Assembly (NCBI GenBank): GCA_014898425.1
Contig: RCSZ01000010.1
Span: forward strand, 2,170,001-2,234,000
DNA from: Botryotinia globosa
Lineage: Eukaryota; Ascomycota; Leotiomycetes; Helotiales; Sclerotiniaceae
DNA length: 64,000 nt
Reading direction: 5' to 3'
This document shows, in pieces, positions 28,287 to 40,449 of the stretch. Every line of letters starts with the position of its first letter. Position 1 is the first letter of the stretch. Under the pieces are notes generated by a model. It was given only the letters and a program-made list of their open reading frames with translations. It searched no databases and had not been told where the DNA came from. The position numbers were made by a program, and so were the translations under genes.

Positions 28287-28302
28287 TACTATAGAATTCT
28301 TT
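28287..28302. repeat. 16-bp junction between LINE copies 2 and 3 (one mismatch)
   Basis: TACTATAGAATTCTTT differs from the other three occurrences only at position 14 (T for A). That is a transversion, so RIP does not explain it. Confidence 0.75.
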
Positions 28303-30339
28303 CAATTGCTCAGGATCGATATAATATTCCGAAATCGAGGTATCTTTATATTTTCGATTTTATTATATAGAATCAATTCTCTATATTCTCTATAAATCTT
28401 TTTATTTAATTTAATAATTATTTTTATAATAATATTATTGAATAGTAAATTTATAACTTTAAATTATTTTTTATAATTATTAAATTTTAGATTTATATAT
28501 TTATTAGATTTACAATTCTCATTTAATTTCAATTAATATTATATAATTTAAAGAAAGAGAAATAGAATGAATATTTAAATGTTTTTTTCTTTCGAAATCA
28601 ATTATTATAATCAAAATATTATTTCGAATATATTAGATATTATTAAAAAGTAGTTTAATATTTTTGAATATAATATAAAAAAAAATATATAATTATTATA
28701 AACTTTATAATATTATTAAATATTTTTATAATATTTATACAAATATATTTAATATAATCTTTACAAAAAAGCTTATTGATTTTATAATTAATTCTATAAT
28801 TATTATTGTTTTTATTAATATTATTATTCCCTTTATATTTTTAATATTTATATTCAATCTTTTATTTATATTATATCTATTATCAGTTTTAAAATCTTTA
28901 TAAAAATAATTAAATCTAATAATACAAATAATATTAAAAACAATATATCTTTCAAATTCAAGAATATATAATTTAAAAAAACCTTCTATAGTTTTATATT
29001 GGAAAGAAATTCTATTTTAAATTATATTCAATATGAAAATTAAAGATTATTTATCAAATATAAACCTTTAATTTTATTCAATTGATTCTTTATCTTTATT
29101 TTTCGATAATAATTTGTAGGAATTATTAAAGATTTCTTTTTAATTAATATTCTAATAATCTTATTTATAATTATAAATTGAATTATAACCCCTATATTTA
29201 ATAATATTTATAATCTATTTTATAATAAATATAATCAATAAAAAGTATTATAAATATTAAATACTATATTCCTAATCATTCTCAAGATTTAATACAATTA
29301 TATAATTATAGAAATCCCTATTTCCTTCATAATTCTAAATAATAAAGTAATTATAGTAAATAAAGCCTTTATTCTTAATAAAGCTTTTATATAAATAAAG
29401 AAACATTTAATTACTATTAAATCCTTTAATTATAAAATTAACAAATATTTTAATAAAAATATTTAGATTATCTCATTTATTAAATCAATCTATTTTTTTA
29501 TTTTTTTCAATATTTATAATCTTTCTAGACTAATTAAAAAGAAATATATTATAATCTAATATAACTCAGATTATTAAGAATATTACTTTTCTTTTAAATA
29601 TATTCGATTTCTCCTTCATATTCAATACAATTTTTGGAATAGATATATATAAAGGATTAATAAATATTAATTGTATAATATTATTCAAATGTATTAATTA
29701 TTATGATTTATTTGAGGCTAGATATAATAAGTGTTTTATTGCTTTTTAATATAAAAGTAGTATTATAATACTTTTTATTAAAAATGAGTTTAAAACTATC
29801 TGAAAGATAAAAAAGATTTAATATAGAATGATTAATATATTTATTAAAGTTTTCGAAATAAAAATATCTAAAAATTTTATAATTACAAAATCTATTAATG
29901 AATATAAATATAATACTATTATTATTTAATATGAATAAATTAGATTTATTTTTATTATTAATTAAATCTTAATTTGGGATTAAATATAAGTTTTTATAAT
30001 TGTAATTCAGATACTTGTTTTTTTTCAAATAAAAGCTTTTAAATTATATTTCAAAACAAATAAAGAAAAGAATGAGGATATTTTTTGTTATATATAAAAC
30101 CTTGATAAGTTTAATATATTCAATTTTGAAAATATATTTTATTAATATTAATATAATATAATACACTCTATAACAGAATTGAAAATTAATAAATCCAATA
30201 ATATAATCTTTAGATTTATTGGATCAATATTAATAGAAGTATTTTTATATATATAATGATTCTAAACGTTTTTGATATCGAATAAATTAATATTATTTAT
30301 ATTCAGAAATTCTAAATAATTATTAATATATAAATACAA

Positions 30340-33189
30340 AACCATTCAAACTATAATTATTATATTCTAATAGATTCCTAAAATCTTGAAAATCCTAAAA
30401 AATTAGATTGCTCTTGGGTTATAATATATATATACAAAAACATTGATTTTTATATATAATAATATTATTCTATATATAATGAAAAACTTTTTTAGATTAA
30501 TATAAATAGAAATATTATATTCAATCTATATTATTAACTAGGTAATAATAAAGTAATAGATTATATATCCTATTTAATCTTATTATTTTAATATTTAATA
30601 AAAAACAATTTTGATATTTAATATTATATATTTAAATTAAAAATATAATTCAAATGTAAAGATTTGAATGTAATACATTAGTTTAATAGGAGTAAAATAG
30701 ATTTTATTAATATCTTTAATAAGTCTATATATAAAGTTGATTATATGATTAATCTTATTTTTTCGAATATTTTCTTTATTAATATTATTATTAAAGAAGA
30801 TATATATAATAACTCGAATGACAAGATACAAATTATTATTATTTTAGAATGGTGTATAATCCTATTGAAATAATATTATTACAAAATCCTGGAAATAAAA
30901 TTAAAAATACTTTTTAATTTAATATACATTAATACAATCTATTTCTTTAATTCTTTTTTTATATAAATAAAATGGTAATCAAAATTTATATAATTAATTT
31001 TATTATAATAATAAATACTATTATTTATATAATTAATAAATCTAATAGAAAAAATAATAAAGGTATATTATAATAGATTTCTAAATGTAAGAAGATATAT
31101 CAAAATCATTTTTGTAGATGTAATATCTTAAATAAAAATATTCTTTAAATAATTTAAATCTCTTATAGAATAATTTAATAGATAAAATATAAATATTAAA
31201 AAATATTATAAATAGAATTAAAAATAATAAAAAGTTTTATAAAGTTATTAATTGATATAAACTAAAGTTTAATCTAAAATTGTTTTTATTATTTATTGAT
31301 AGAAATCTTATTGAAAATATTATAGAAAAAGCTAAGGTTTTATATAAAGAAATCCTTGATTATTTCAATATGTTTAATAATCTTGAATATGATGCTTTTA
31401 AAAACTAGAATAATTTGAGCACTCTAAAATAATTCCAATTTGTTTTAATAGAAAAAATCGAATATAATATTATTAAGGTTTTCAATATTTTATTAGATAT
31501 TAATTGTATTATAATACGAATATTTAAAACCTATTAATTAATAATTGACAATATTTTATATAGATTTTATAATTGATATTTAATATTCAATTTCTTTTTA
31601 TAAATCTAGAAATTTATTAAAAGAATTTTATTATTTAAAAAAAAAAAAGAATTCTCTATCTATTTCTAATAATCAATTACATTTATTTTTTATATCTCAG
31701 AAAATATAAAGAGAATTATAAGCTATTGTTCAATATAGATTATATTAATTAATAATATTTTTAATTTATAATATAAAGAAGTTTTTTTAAAAGAATTATT
31801 ATAAATCTAATAGTTTGTTTTATTCATAATATAAAGACTATCTTTTTCTAAAGATTAGAAATTATTATAATTATTATAAATGTTCAAAGTATTTTTCATA
31901 TACTTTTGAAATAAGAATTATTAAAAAGAATAATTAGATAAAACTGGTTTTTAATTTTTCTAAAACTAATTAAATCCTTTTTTATTGATTGATATATTTG
32001 AATTCGTTCAAAGAATTCAATTATATTTAATTATAAAATTAAATATAAAATATTTTAAAACTACTTTTTCTTTTTAATTCTATATATATTATATCTAATT
32101 GAATTTATATTACAAAATATAAAAAAAACATTTTGGATATATTAATAATCTTCATTTATATTAAACCTTTTAATTCCTGAATTCCAATATTTTTATCCTA
32201 ATAAATAATATAAGGAAAATCCTTAAATAAAATAATAATAATAATAACATTATTTTTATTCTTAAAAAACTTGAAATAATTTATTTTATTAAAAAAAGAA
32301 GGGATTATATTGCTCTTTATACTATCAACGAAAAACTTATCATTATATTAATTATTATAATTGAAAATAAAATATAATTTGTTCTGAAATAATTTGAAAC
32401 TTAATCTAATAGAAAACTTTTTTTCAAAAAATATATCATTATAAGAACTATCAAAACTTAAATAGTAATATATTATATTTACAATTTTATAAAAATAATT
32501 AATAATTCTTTAATTTTAGTTTTATATAAAACTATTATTATCTATATTGTTTTCTTTTTTATATATAAAATTCAAATATAATTTAATAATAAAATAAAAT
32601 AATTTATATTTAATATATTATATATAATCTTATTATTTTCTCTCAAATAGATTATTATATCAACCTATTAAAATAAACATTTATTTTAATATTTAGAATT
32701 ATATTTTCGATTTAAAAAATCATTTTGATAATTATTCTTTTTAAAAATACAAACATTTTATTTACTAATATAATATTAAATAAAATTAAGTTTTGCTTTA
32801 TTATATATATCTAATCAATAAATACCTTTTATTCTATAATTCATCAAATCTCATTTTCATTTATTATTAGAAAGAAAAATAATAATTAATAATAAAAATC
32901 TAAAATCAAAATTCGATATTTAAAAACAATCCTTTTTAATATTATATATTTTATATTATAATCTTTATATTTCTCTTTAAGATATTAAATAAATCTGAAA
33001 GAAAGTATTAATAAGGAAATAGTAATTATTAATTTTAAAAAATAATGACTTTATTTTTCTTTTAATGAAATCTTAATATTCTCAAATAATTCTAAATAAA
33101 TTATTAATAGAAAAAGACTTATTAGATATAAATATATAATATATTAGAACAAAGAGCAAATTGTTATTAATTCAAATTTAATTAATAAT
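30340..33189 (+). pseudogene. LINE ORF2 relic (copy 3), interrupted downstream of the RT
   Basis: Matches ORF2 of copy 1. The Y-x-D-D box lies at 32138-32149, preceded by an intact GGA glycine codon. The frame continues in the segment after 40449. The LTR element entered about 1 kb downstream of the catalytic box, in the region after the polymerase domain. Stops occur throughout, so ORF2 carries RIP damage as well as the insertion; the order of the two events is not shown. Confidence 0.6.
33185..33189. repeat. 5-bp target duplication of the LTR retrotransposon (left)
   Basis: ATAAT, repeated at 40445-40449. Removing the insertion and one ATAAT restores the sequence found uninterrupted in LINE copies 1, 2 and 4. 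Confidence 0.9.
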
Positions 33190-33325
33190 TATCACGGTGT
33201 GGTATGGGTGCTAGGTAAGATATATGATATTCTATGAGATTATATAGGAAGAGGTGGGGAGGCGCTAATTATATAGAAAATAAATGTTTTAAATATTTAT
33301 ATAACTATATATTGAATCTGTAATA
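33190..33325. repeat. Left LTR (136 bp)
   Basis: Same length as the right LTR, with no gap in a hand alignment. About 40 positions differ and all are transitions. The outer half keeps G and C (TATCACGGTGTGGTATGGG), while the inner half is almost pure A/T. Confidence 0.9.
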
Positions 33326-36300
33326 ATATTTCCTTTTTAGAATCTGTTTGTTCTAAATAAATCAAGATATAAACTAATTTTGCTATTTTTTGATAAAGTT
33401 ATAAAGAATCGATTTATCAGATTAATTTATTATTATATTGAAATTAAATAAAAAATTAGATCTATTAAATTAATTATTTAAATATTTTCTCCTAATTTAA
33501 CTTTTTTTATATAAATTAGTTTATAAACTTCTTACATTTCTTTTAGATATTTTAATATTAATAATAAAATTGCTTTTGTTTTAAGGTTATTTAATATTTA
33601 TCTTAATAAATCAAGTTTCTTCGAATATATATAATAACTTTTTATTAATAATTTTTCACTCTTTTTTAAGTTTATCATTGATTATTAAATAGATATATAA
33701 TACTTTTATTTGATCAAATAATAATAATCGTGTTTTTAATAATTATTTATTATTCCTTTAAAAATTTATTTTTGTATTAATTTATTTTCACCATTCTTCT
33801 TTTTAAGGATTCTATTTCTAATAATAATTGATTCTGATTTGTTGATTATAATTTGTTTCAGAAGATATATTTCATCAATTATAGATATAAATAATAAATA
33901 ATAAAGAACGGGAAATATATAGATATTAATCAGTAATTAAATAAAATAGGAATAAAAATGGCTTTTATAATCTTATATAACCCTATCCATCAATTATTTA
34001 GTTTTTTTGTTTTCTAAAAAGTCTTTATATTTTTAATATTTATAAACACTTTTTGGCTTATATAATAATATAACAAATCAATATAATATTGATTTATAGA
34101 TTCTTTATATATTATAATTGTTTATTCAATAAGAGTTTATAATTATAACAAAATCCTTTTCATTTTATTCATTATATTATTTCTTTTGAAAAATTCTTGT
34201 TTTTATATTATAATAATATCTAATAAATCAAACTTATTAGATTCAATATTAATATATAAATTAAATCTAGAATTAATAGAAAATAATAAGTAACTAATAG
34301 TTTTCGAGATTATAATATTCAATACAAATTCAATTAAAAACAATTATTGTATTTAATCAATTTAATAGAAATTTGTTAAAATTTATAAATATTGTTTTAG
34401 AATCGAATTTATTTATTTTATTTATTTATTTATTTGCAAATAAAATGCTAACAAATATTAGAAAATTATTATTAATTGTTTTACTAACTAAAAGTAAAAA
34501 TTAAAAACAAATTATATATTATAATCGAAAATAATATTATTTAATAAATTATATAAAATGTAAATATAATTAATAAAAATATCAATAAATTTCTTTATAA
34601 TAAATATTTGAATTTTTATAAAATGTTTATTTTAACTAAATAATAAACAATAATTAAAATATATTTATAAATAGAATTATACTAAATATAATCTAGGAAT
34701 TATATAATATAATCTATTAATCTATTAAATCGGATTTGGAAAGGAATTAGTAATAAATATAGAAAATCTAGTGGAATTGATTTTAACAATTTTATGCAAA
34801 TACAAAGCTTATATATTTATATATACCAAACAATTTCTCAATATATTTATAATTATTAATAATTTTGAAAGATAAGGTTTATTATTTTAATTCATTTCAA
34901 ATATCTAGTTGAATTTAAGAAATATATTTTATAAATGATTTAAATCTTTAATTTATTATTTAATAAAATCTATAATCTCTTTTAACAATATATTCTATTA
35001 TCTACTAAATAATAGTTTTATATAACAATTCGAAGTATTTTTCTGAATTCTATTGGTTATTTTCTTATCGATTAATCCCTAATTATTATTATAAATTGTT
35101 AAATTATATCTAATCTTTTATAAGTATTATTTCTAATTATAAAATCCAGTCTATTCTCCCTCTGTCGATTTAAAATATTTAATTGAATAGTTTTAGATTT
35201 TGATTAATAGATTATTCAAAAGTTATAATAAAAGAGAAATCCAGTTTAATAAATCTATTATTAATTTAAAATCTTTATTATAATAAAGTGTTTTAGATTC
35301 TTATAATTTAGAAGAATTTCAAATTCTTATTATAAACTCTGAAGTTTTGATCACCATTTTTTTATAAACTTGATAATTATAAAGAACTCCTTATCGTAGA
35401 TTTTATAATTACATTTCGCTACAAAATATTTTAATGAAAAATAAGCTATTAGTTTCAAAAGATTATTGGAATTATATTAAAAAAGTATTCTTTTTAATAT
35501 TTAATTTAAAACATCTATTTTCAAGATAGTTCATTTATTATAATCAAAATATATAAGAATTGGAGCTATTATAAATATATTTTCAAATATAATAAAAGTA
35601 TTATTATATAATATATCCCAACTCTATTTGAAATCTTTTTATAGTAAATTATAAAAAAACTAGCATATTTTTGAGAAATCCTTTATAAATTGTTGATAGG
35701 AATTAACAAAATCTAAAAAGTATTACAAATCCTTTACTAAAAGTAATTATTCTTATAATATAATTATAATAGTCTCTTTAAGATTTATTTATATATTTCT
35801 AATTATAACTATTAATTTTAAATATTAAATAAAAATTGTTTCAAATTTAGATTTATTTATATCAATTTATCATCCTATATTTATTAGTTTTTATATTATA
35901 ATTCAAATATATTCCTTATATTCCAATTGATTCATTAAATATATTAAAATATTATTCGAATGTATTATATAATATTTATTTAATTTATTAAATAGAATAT
36001 AATTGATATAGTATTGAAAAAAAGTTAATGTATTACAAAGGCCGAAAGGTATAATAAATAATTTGAATAGATTAAAATAAATAATAAAAGCTATTTTCTA
36101 TTTATTATTTTCTACAATATAAAGTTTATTAAAAATAGTAATAATATTTAATTTCATATATAATAATATTATATAGAATATTTTATATTTTATAAAATAA
36201 AAAAAAATAGTAATTCTTTATTATAATATTATTTAAATTTTAATAATCCTAGTATATATATATATTGCTATTTAATTTAACAGTTAATACTAATAATGTA

Positions 36301-38540
36301 GTACTTTTTGATTTTGATTTTTAAATAAAGTTTTTATTAAGATTATTATCAATTCATTTATATATAATATCGAGTTTCAATACTAAAAAAAAATTGGGGT
36401 TTAAAATATAGTAATTTTTTTCTAATCTTAGTTTAATCTTATAACCTTATATTCAATATAATAGAATAATATTCGCATAATATAAAAAAATTTGGGTAAT
36501 TTGTTTTATAGTTAAAAAGAAAGTTTCTATTGAATTTCATTATTATTAATTTCAGGTTTTTAATTAAATATTTGAAAATATTTGTTTTTGAAATTTTATA
36601 CAAATAAATTCATTTATAACAATTATAAACAAAATTATATAAATATAATAATAATTAAATTAGAATTTTATTCGAATTCCCTTTATCAAATAGAATATCT
36701 TTATATTTTTTTTTATTAAAATCAACTTTTTATAATAAAGCAATTATATTAAAAAAGATTCTATTATTTATAGTCTATTATTTTATTATTTAATCAAATC
36801 TATTACAAGTAACTTATATTATATGAATATAATCCTATTCATAAAAAAAACTCGAGGTTTATAATTGACAAATATTCTTTATATTTAATTAATAATTTTA
36901 TTGAAAATTAGTAAAATTAATTTATATTTTAAATATTAATATTAAAAGTAATAATAGATAATTTCGCTTTGACCCAATTTATTATTTATATTTATCAACA
37001 ATCTTTTCGACTAAAACTATATATATATCTAAATGATTTTTTATCATTTATACTTATATATAAAAATCCTTTTTATAAATTCTTATAAAATAATAATTCA
37101 AGTTTAATATAAATATTATTTTAATATTTAGTTTATTTTTATTAATAATCGTAGATTTATATCCTTTATTCTTTTTAAATCTATTCTTCATATATAACAA
37201 TTAATAAATATTTAATATTTTTAAAGTCTTTATATAAAATTGTTTTTAAATTATTAATAGATTTGTAATTGATTATAATAAATAAACTATTAATATTAGG
37301 ATTGTATACAACGTATCTTATAAATAATATTACCTATCCTATAAACAATATTATAAAATATAGTAAATTAATATAAAAAAAGAGTTATATATATTCAGTC
37401 TATATATGGATTATAATATTGATGTTTTAATAAATTGAAAATAATTAATATATCGGAAAACAATTTAATAATAAAAAATAATTATATTTTATAATATAGA
37501 TCTATAGCTATATCTATAATGAAATATTTGATAATAATATACACAATTTTGCTGTTTATTAAGCAAAATTCTTTTTAATAAAATAAAGTTTGAATATATA
37601 TTTTATTTTCAAAAACAAAAGAATAATCAATAAACACTTTTTCGGAGTATTTACTATTAATTAAACTAATCATATTAAATACAATCTTATATACTAAAAA
37701 TAGAATAATTTTAACAAATAAATATTTGTTATTTATAATATTAAGCTACAAAAGCTTCTTATTAACTATAACTTACTTTATTTATTTAATATTTCTTAAT
37801 AATCTTTATAAATAACTTTATTAATATAAAGATTAAACTTTTCCCATATATTTATTAATCGAAAATATTGATATATTTTGAGACAATATATTAAATATAT
37901 TTTTTAAGAATATTAACAAATCAATTTCAATAAATTTCTAGAATATATTTAAATATTATTTTGAATAAAATATAGTATGATTATTATTATTATTATTATA
38001 ATTTCCTTAAAAATTATATTCCTGGAAACTATTTTAATTATATAATCTATTTTAATTATTAATATATTAATTATTATAAATAAAAGGAGTATTTTTGTAT
38101 AAACTATAGTTATAAAAGCCTTTTTGAAAGCTTATAAAACCGGAATCCCCTTTAACTGTTTGCTATATATTTATTTGTTTTTTAATATTATAATTTTATA
38201 TCAAATAATTAAGCTTTTTATAATGGTGGTATAGGCTCAATCAATATTTCTTTTTTTATTATTAATTTTATATTTTAGAAATATTGAGATTTATAGAGTT
38301 CAACGATATTAATATAATGGATAATAAATTAATAATAATTATATAAAACCCGAATTTATTTTCAATTTTATTAAATAGTTATTTTTATATAAATTCTGAT
38401 TCTATATTTCAAACTTCCGTTTTTAATTGTTAATATTAATAAAAGAATAAAAGTTAGAATCCTATATAAATAGTTATTAAAGATTATATTAAATTTTAGT
38501 TTTTATTATTATAATTATCTTATATAACTATTTATAATAT
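33326..38540. pseudogene. RIP-destroyed interior of the LTR retrotransposon
   Basis: Should hold gag and pol, but no frame survives. The only protein-like trace is YLNDFLSF from 37026 on the + strand, one transition away from the YLDD box of Ty3/gypsy reverse transcriptases and near the middle of the element, where that domain belongs. A small island GGCCGAAAGG occurs near 36041-36050. If the YLDD reading is right, the element is a + strand gypsy type. I regard that as a weak call. Confidence 0.35.
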
Positions 38541-38571
38541 ACCAGGGGCCTGCGAGCCCCCGGACCCCTTG
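38541..38571. other. GC-rich hairpin island 1 in the LTR element
   Basis: About 30 bases of over 75% G+C in AT-rich surroundings. One stem pairs GGGGC (38545-38549) with GCCCC (38556-38560) around a 6-base loop. An alternative stem pairs the same GGGG with the later CCCC, so two mutually exclusive folds are possible. Such clusters are known from fungal mitochondrial DNA and from some transposon ends. Here the origin is unknown. Confidence 0.5.
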
Positions 38572-38610
38572 CTTTTTGAGAAAGTATTATATAATTATAT
38601 TTATAATTAT

Positions 38611-38682
38611 AAAAATCTAAAAAAATAAATTTTATTGAGGCTTGCAGACGAAGTCGGTTTACCTCATTTTATTTAGATTTTT
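38611..38682. other. Stem-loop island 2 in the LTR element
   Basis: A long inverted repeat: AAAAATCTAAA (38611-38621) pairs with TTTAGATTTTT (38672-38682), and TGAGG (38636-38640) pairs with CCTCA (38662-38666). The 21-base apical loop is GC-richer and itself contains GAC-GAA-GTC. Confidence 0.5.
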
Positions 38683-38705
38683 TAATTTTATTCAGATTTT
38701 AGTGG

Positions 38706-38758
38706 GTTACATCACTTCAGATCATCGATTATACTATTAAACCACGAAAGCTATAGTA
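38706..38758 (-). other. tRNA-like 5' half (relic)
   Basis: Reading the minus strand from 38750, GCTTTCG is followed by TG and then a 4-bp D-stem, GGTT with AATC, closing a 9-base loop TAATAGTAT. That loop resembles the usual D-loop with one G-to-A change. A possible anticodon loop CTGAAGT (anticodon GAA) follows, with imperfect 5-bp arms. No T-arm or matching 3' acceptor strand follows, so this is at most half a tRNA or a tRNA-derived piece. Chance resemblance is possible. Confidence 0.25.
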
Positions 38759-38855
38759 TTAAAATAATTTTTATTAATATTAGATCAGTTACATTCAATA
38801 TGAATATCTTTTAATTGATTATATAAACTCTAATTATATTTATATTATTTCAATT

Positions 38856-39215
38856 TCAGTTTTTTATAAAAATACTAGTTTTGAAGTTAGTATTATAAGA
38901 ATTATATCACCTGAAAGCATTTAATGTCTTATATATAGTTATTACTTTTCCTTTTTTTCATTCAATTTATATTAATTGGAATAATCTAATTTAAATAATT
39001 TCATTAAAAAAGCCTAGAGTTTTATATTATAAAATTTATACTATATAAACTTCAATCTTTTATAAAAACCTTAGTTTTGAAGCTAGCATTATAAAAATTA
39101 TATCATTTGAAAGCTTTTTGTTTCTCATATATGATTACTAATTTTTCTTTTTTTTATTCAATTCATCCTAGTTAAAATAAGCTAATTTAAATAATTTCGT
39201 TGAAAAAGCTTAGGG
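38856..39215. repeat. 196-bp imperfect tandem duplication
   Basis: The segment containing TTTTGAAGTTAGTATTATAA (from about 38878) recurs with a period of 196 bases as TTTTGAAGCTAGCATTATAA. Similarity extends to GCCTAGAG (38012 + 1000 = 39012) and its partner GCTTAGGG (39208). Differences are largely transitions. It lies between GC-rich islands 2 and 3. Confidence 0.75.
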
Positions 39216-39300
39216 CTTGCGCTATAGCTACAATGTCAAGGAAGTTAAGCCAATTAGATCGCTTGAATCGGGTCTCACTAAGCGAGAGTTTCTCATTTTT
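39205..39300. other. Less-mutated island 3 with hairpin
   Basis: About 90 bases of balanced composition following the second half of the tandem duplication. It contains a perfect 6-bp stem, TCGCTT (39259-39264) and AAGCGA (39280-39285), with a 15-base loop. No protein or known RNA family recognised. Confidence 0.45.
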
Positions 39301-39317
39301 TGTGTATATACAGTACT

Positions 39318-39376
39318 AATATCTCACGGGCGATAAGAATATTAAGGAGGTAAACCTCCAATAATATTGAGATATT
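39318..39376. other. Long hairpin with intact stem
   Basis: AATATCTC (39318-39325) pairs with GAGATATT (39369-39376). After a bulge of about 12 bases on the left, AATATTA continues the stem to GGAGG (39346-39350), which pairs with CCTCC (39355-39359) around a TAAA loop. The GC-rich apex is unmutated. It may be a terminator-like or structural RNA element of the retrotransposon, or a nested insertion. Confidence 0.5.
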
Positions 39377-40308
39377 TTAATTGAATATTAAAAGCTAAGA
39401 AAGATATTTGTTATTTATTTTGAATTTATTAAATCGAACTGAAGTTTTATATATTATATTGATTGAAATATAAAGTTTATTGAATTTGTTAAAGAAAAAT
39501 TTATTAATAATATGGATCGAGGTATTATAAATAATATTATTTATATTAATTAGTTTTTTTAATATGTATAATTATTAATAAAAGAAATTAAATATAAAAA
39601 ATTCCTTCTTTTTCTATCAAAAACAATCGAATTTATTATTTAATAGAATTCTAAATCTCATTTCTAGATAATGTATTTCCTTTATTATAATATTAATTCT
39701 ATCTTTTCTTCTCAAAAAAATTGGGGTTTTTTAAAATTTGATATTGATTGATCTTTTTTTAAATAGAAACGATTTGGATTTATAATGATTCGAATAATTT
39801 GTTTTGCATGTTTAATTGATTATTTACAATAATCTTGAAAATTTATTCTACTATTAAATTTTGCTTGAATATTTATTAAAAGGTATAAAAAGAATTGAAT
39901 ATATTAATAATAATAATATATATATAATTAAAATAATTCTATTAATTTTATGTTAATATCAATAAAAAAAACAGAATTACAAAGATTATGATTCTAGAGA
40001 TTAAATAATTTTTCTGTAATTTATCACTATTAATTAAAAGCATTATTAATCTTAGTCTGAAATATTCTAAATAAAGTAAATAATAATAAACAAATACATG
40101 AAGTATTTAATCTATTAGTTATAATGGAGAAAACGAAGATGAAAATGAAAATAAGAATAAATACAAAAAATATAAAAGATCAAAGCTATAGATATAAAAA
40201 GTATATAAAAAACCAATTTTAGATAGATAAAAAGTTAGAATAAAGATTTTCTTTTTAGAATTAGATTGCTCTTACTATAACGAAACTCTTTTTAAAGATA
40301 GAAAATAT

Positions 40309-40444
40309 TATTATAATATAATATAAATATTAAATAAGATATATAATATTCTATAAGATTGTATAGGAAGAGATAGGGAGATGCCGACTATATGGAGGGT
40401 AAATGCCTTAGGCATCCATATAACTACGTATTGAACCCGTGACA
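40309..40444. repeat. Right LTR (136 bp)
   Basis: Counterpart of 33190-33325. Here the inner (left) half has lost almost all G and C (TATTATAATATAATATAAAT), while the outer half keeps them, ending in GAACCCGTGACA. Confidence 0.9.
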
Positions 40445-40449
40445 ATAAT
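40445..40449. repeat. 5-bp target duplication of the LTR retrotransposon (right)
   Basis: ATAAT, matching 33185-33189. It is followed by ATTTTGTGTATTTTCG, the continuation of the LINE sequence as in the other copies. Confidence 0.9.

Larger units (their letters stand above)
28303..33189 (+). mobile_element. LINE copy 3, 5' part
   Basis: Left portion of the third head-to-tail LINE. It starts at CAATTGCTCAGGATCGATA, a 5' end different again from copies 1 and 2. It runs through the endonuclease and reverse transcriptase, with the catalytic box seen as GYINN at 32135-32149. It is broken at 33189 by an LTR retrotransposon. Excluding that insertion and its duplicated 5 bases, the whole copy is about 6,061 bp. 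Confidence 0.85.
33190..40444. mobile_element. 7,255-bp LTR retrotransposon nested in LINE copy 3
   Basis: Bounded by two 136-bp direct repeats and a 5-bp duplication (ATAAT), the hallmarks of integrase-mediated LTR insertion. The LTR termini derive from TGTCACGG and CCGTGACA: the left reads TATCACGG through one G-to-A change and the right end is intact. The internal ~7 kb is RIP-destroyed and contains no open frame above about 65 codons. One candidate catalytic box, YLND, lies at 37026-37037 on the + strand and would fit a Ty3/gypsy YLDD. Purine runs next to each LTR make strand assignment ambiguous: AAAGATAGAAAA lies before the right LTR, and CTAAAAAGGAAA lies on the other strand inside the left LTR. 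An unusual cluster of GC-rich hairpins lies at 38541-39376. Confidence 0.9.

Noticed and set aside
39230..39300. 5S rRNA-like box (AGTTAAGC)
   Set aside because: Only the short box matches. The rest does not follow a 5S gene, and the spacing of the other internal control elements is wrong.
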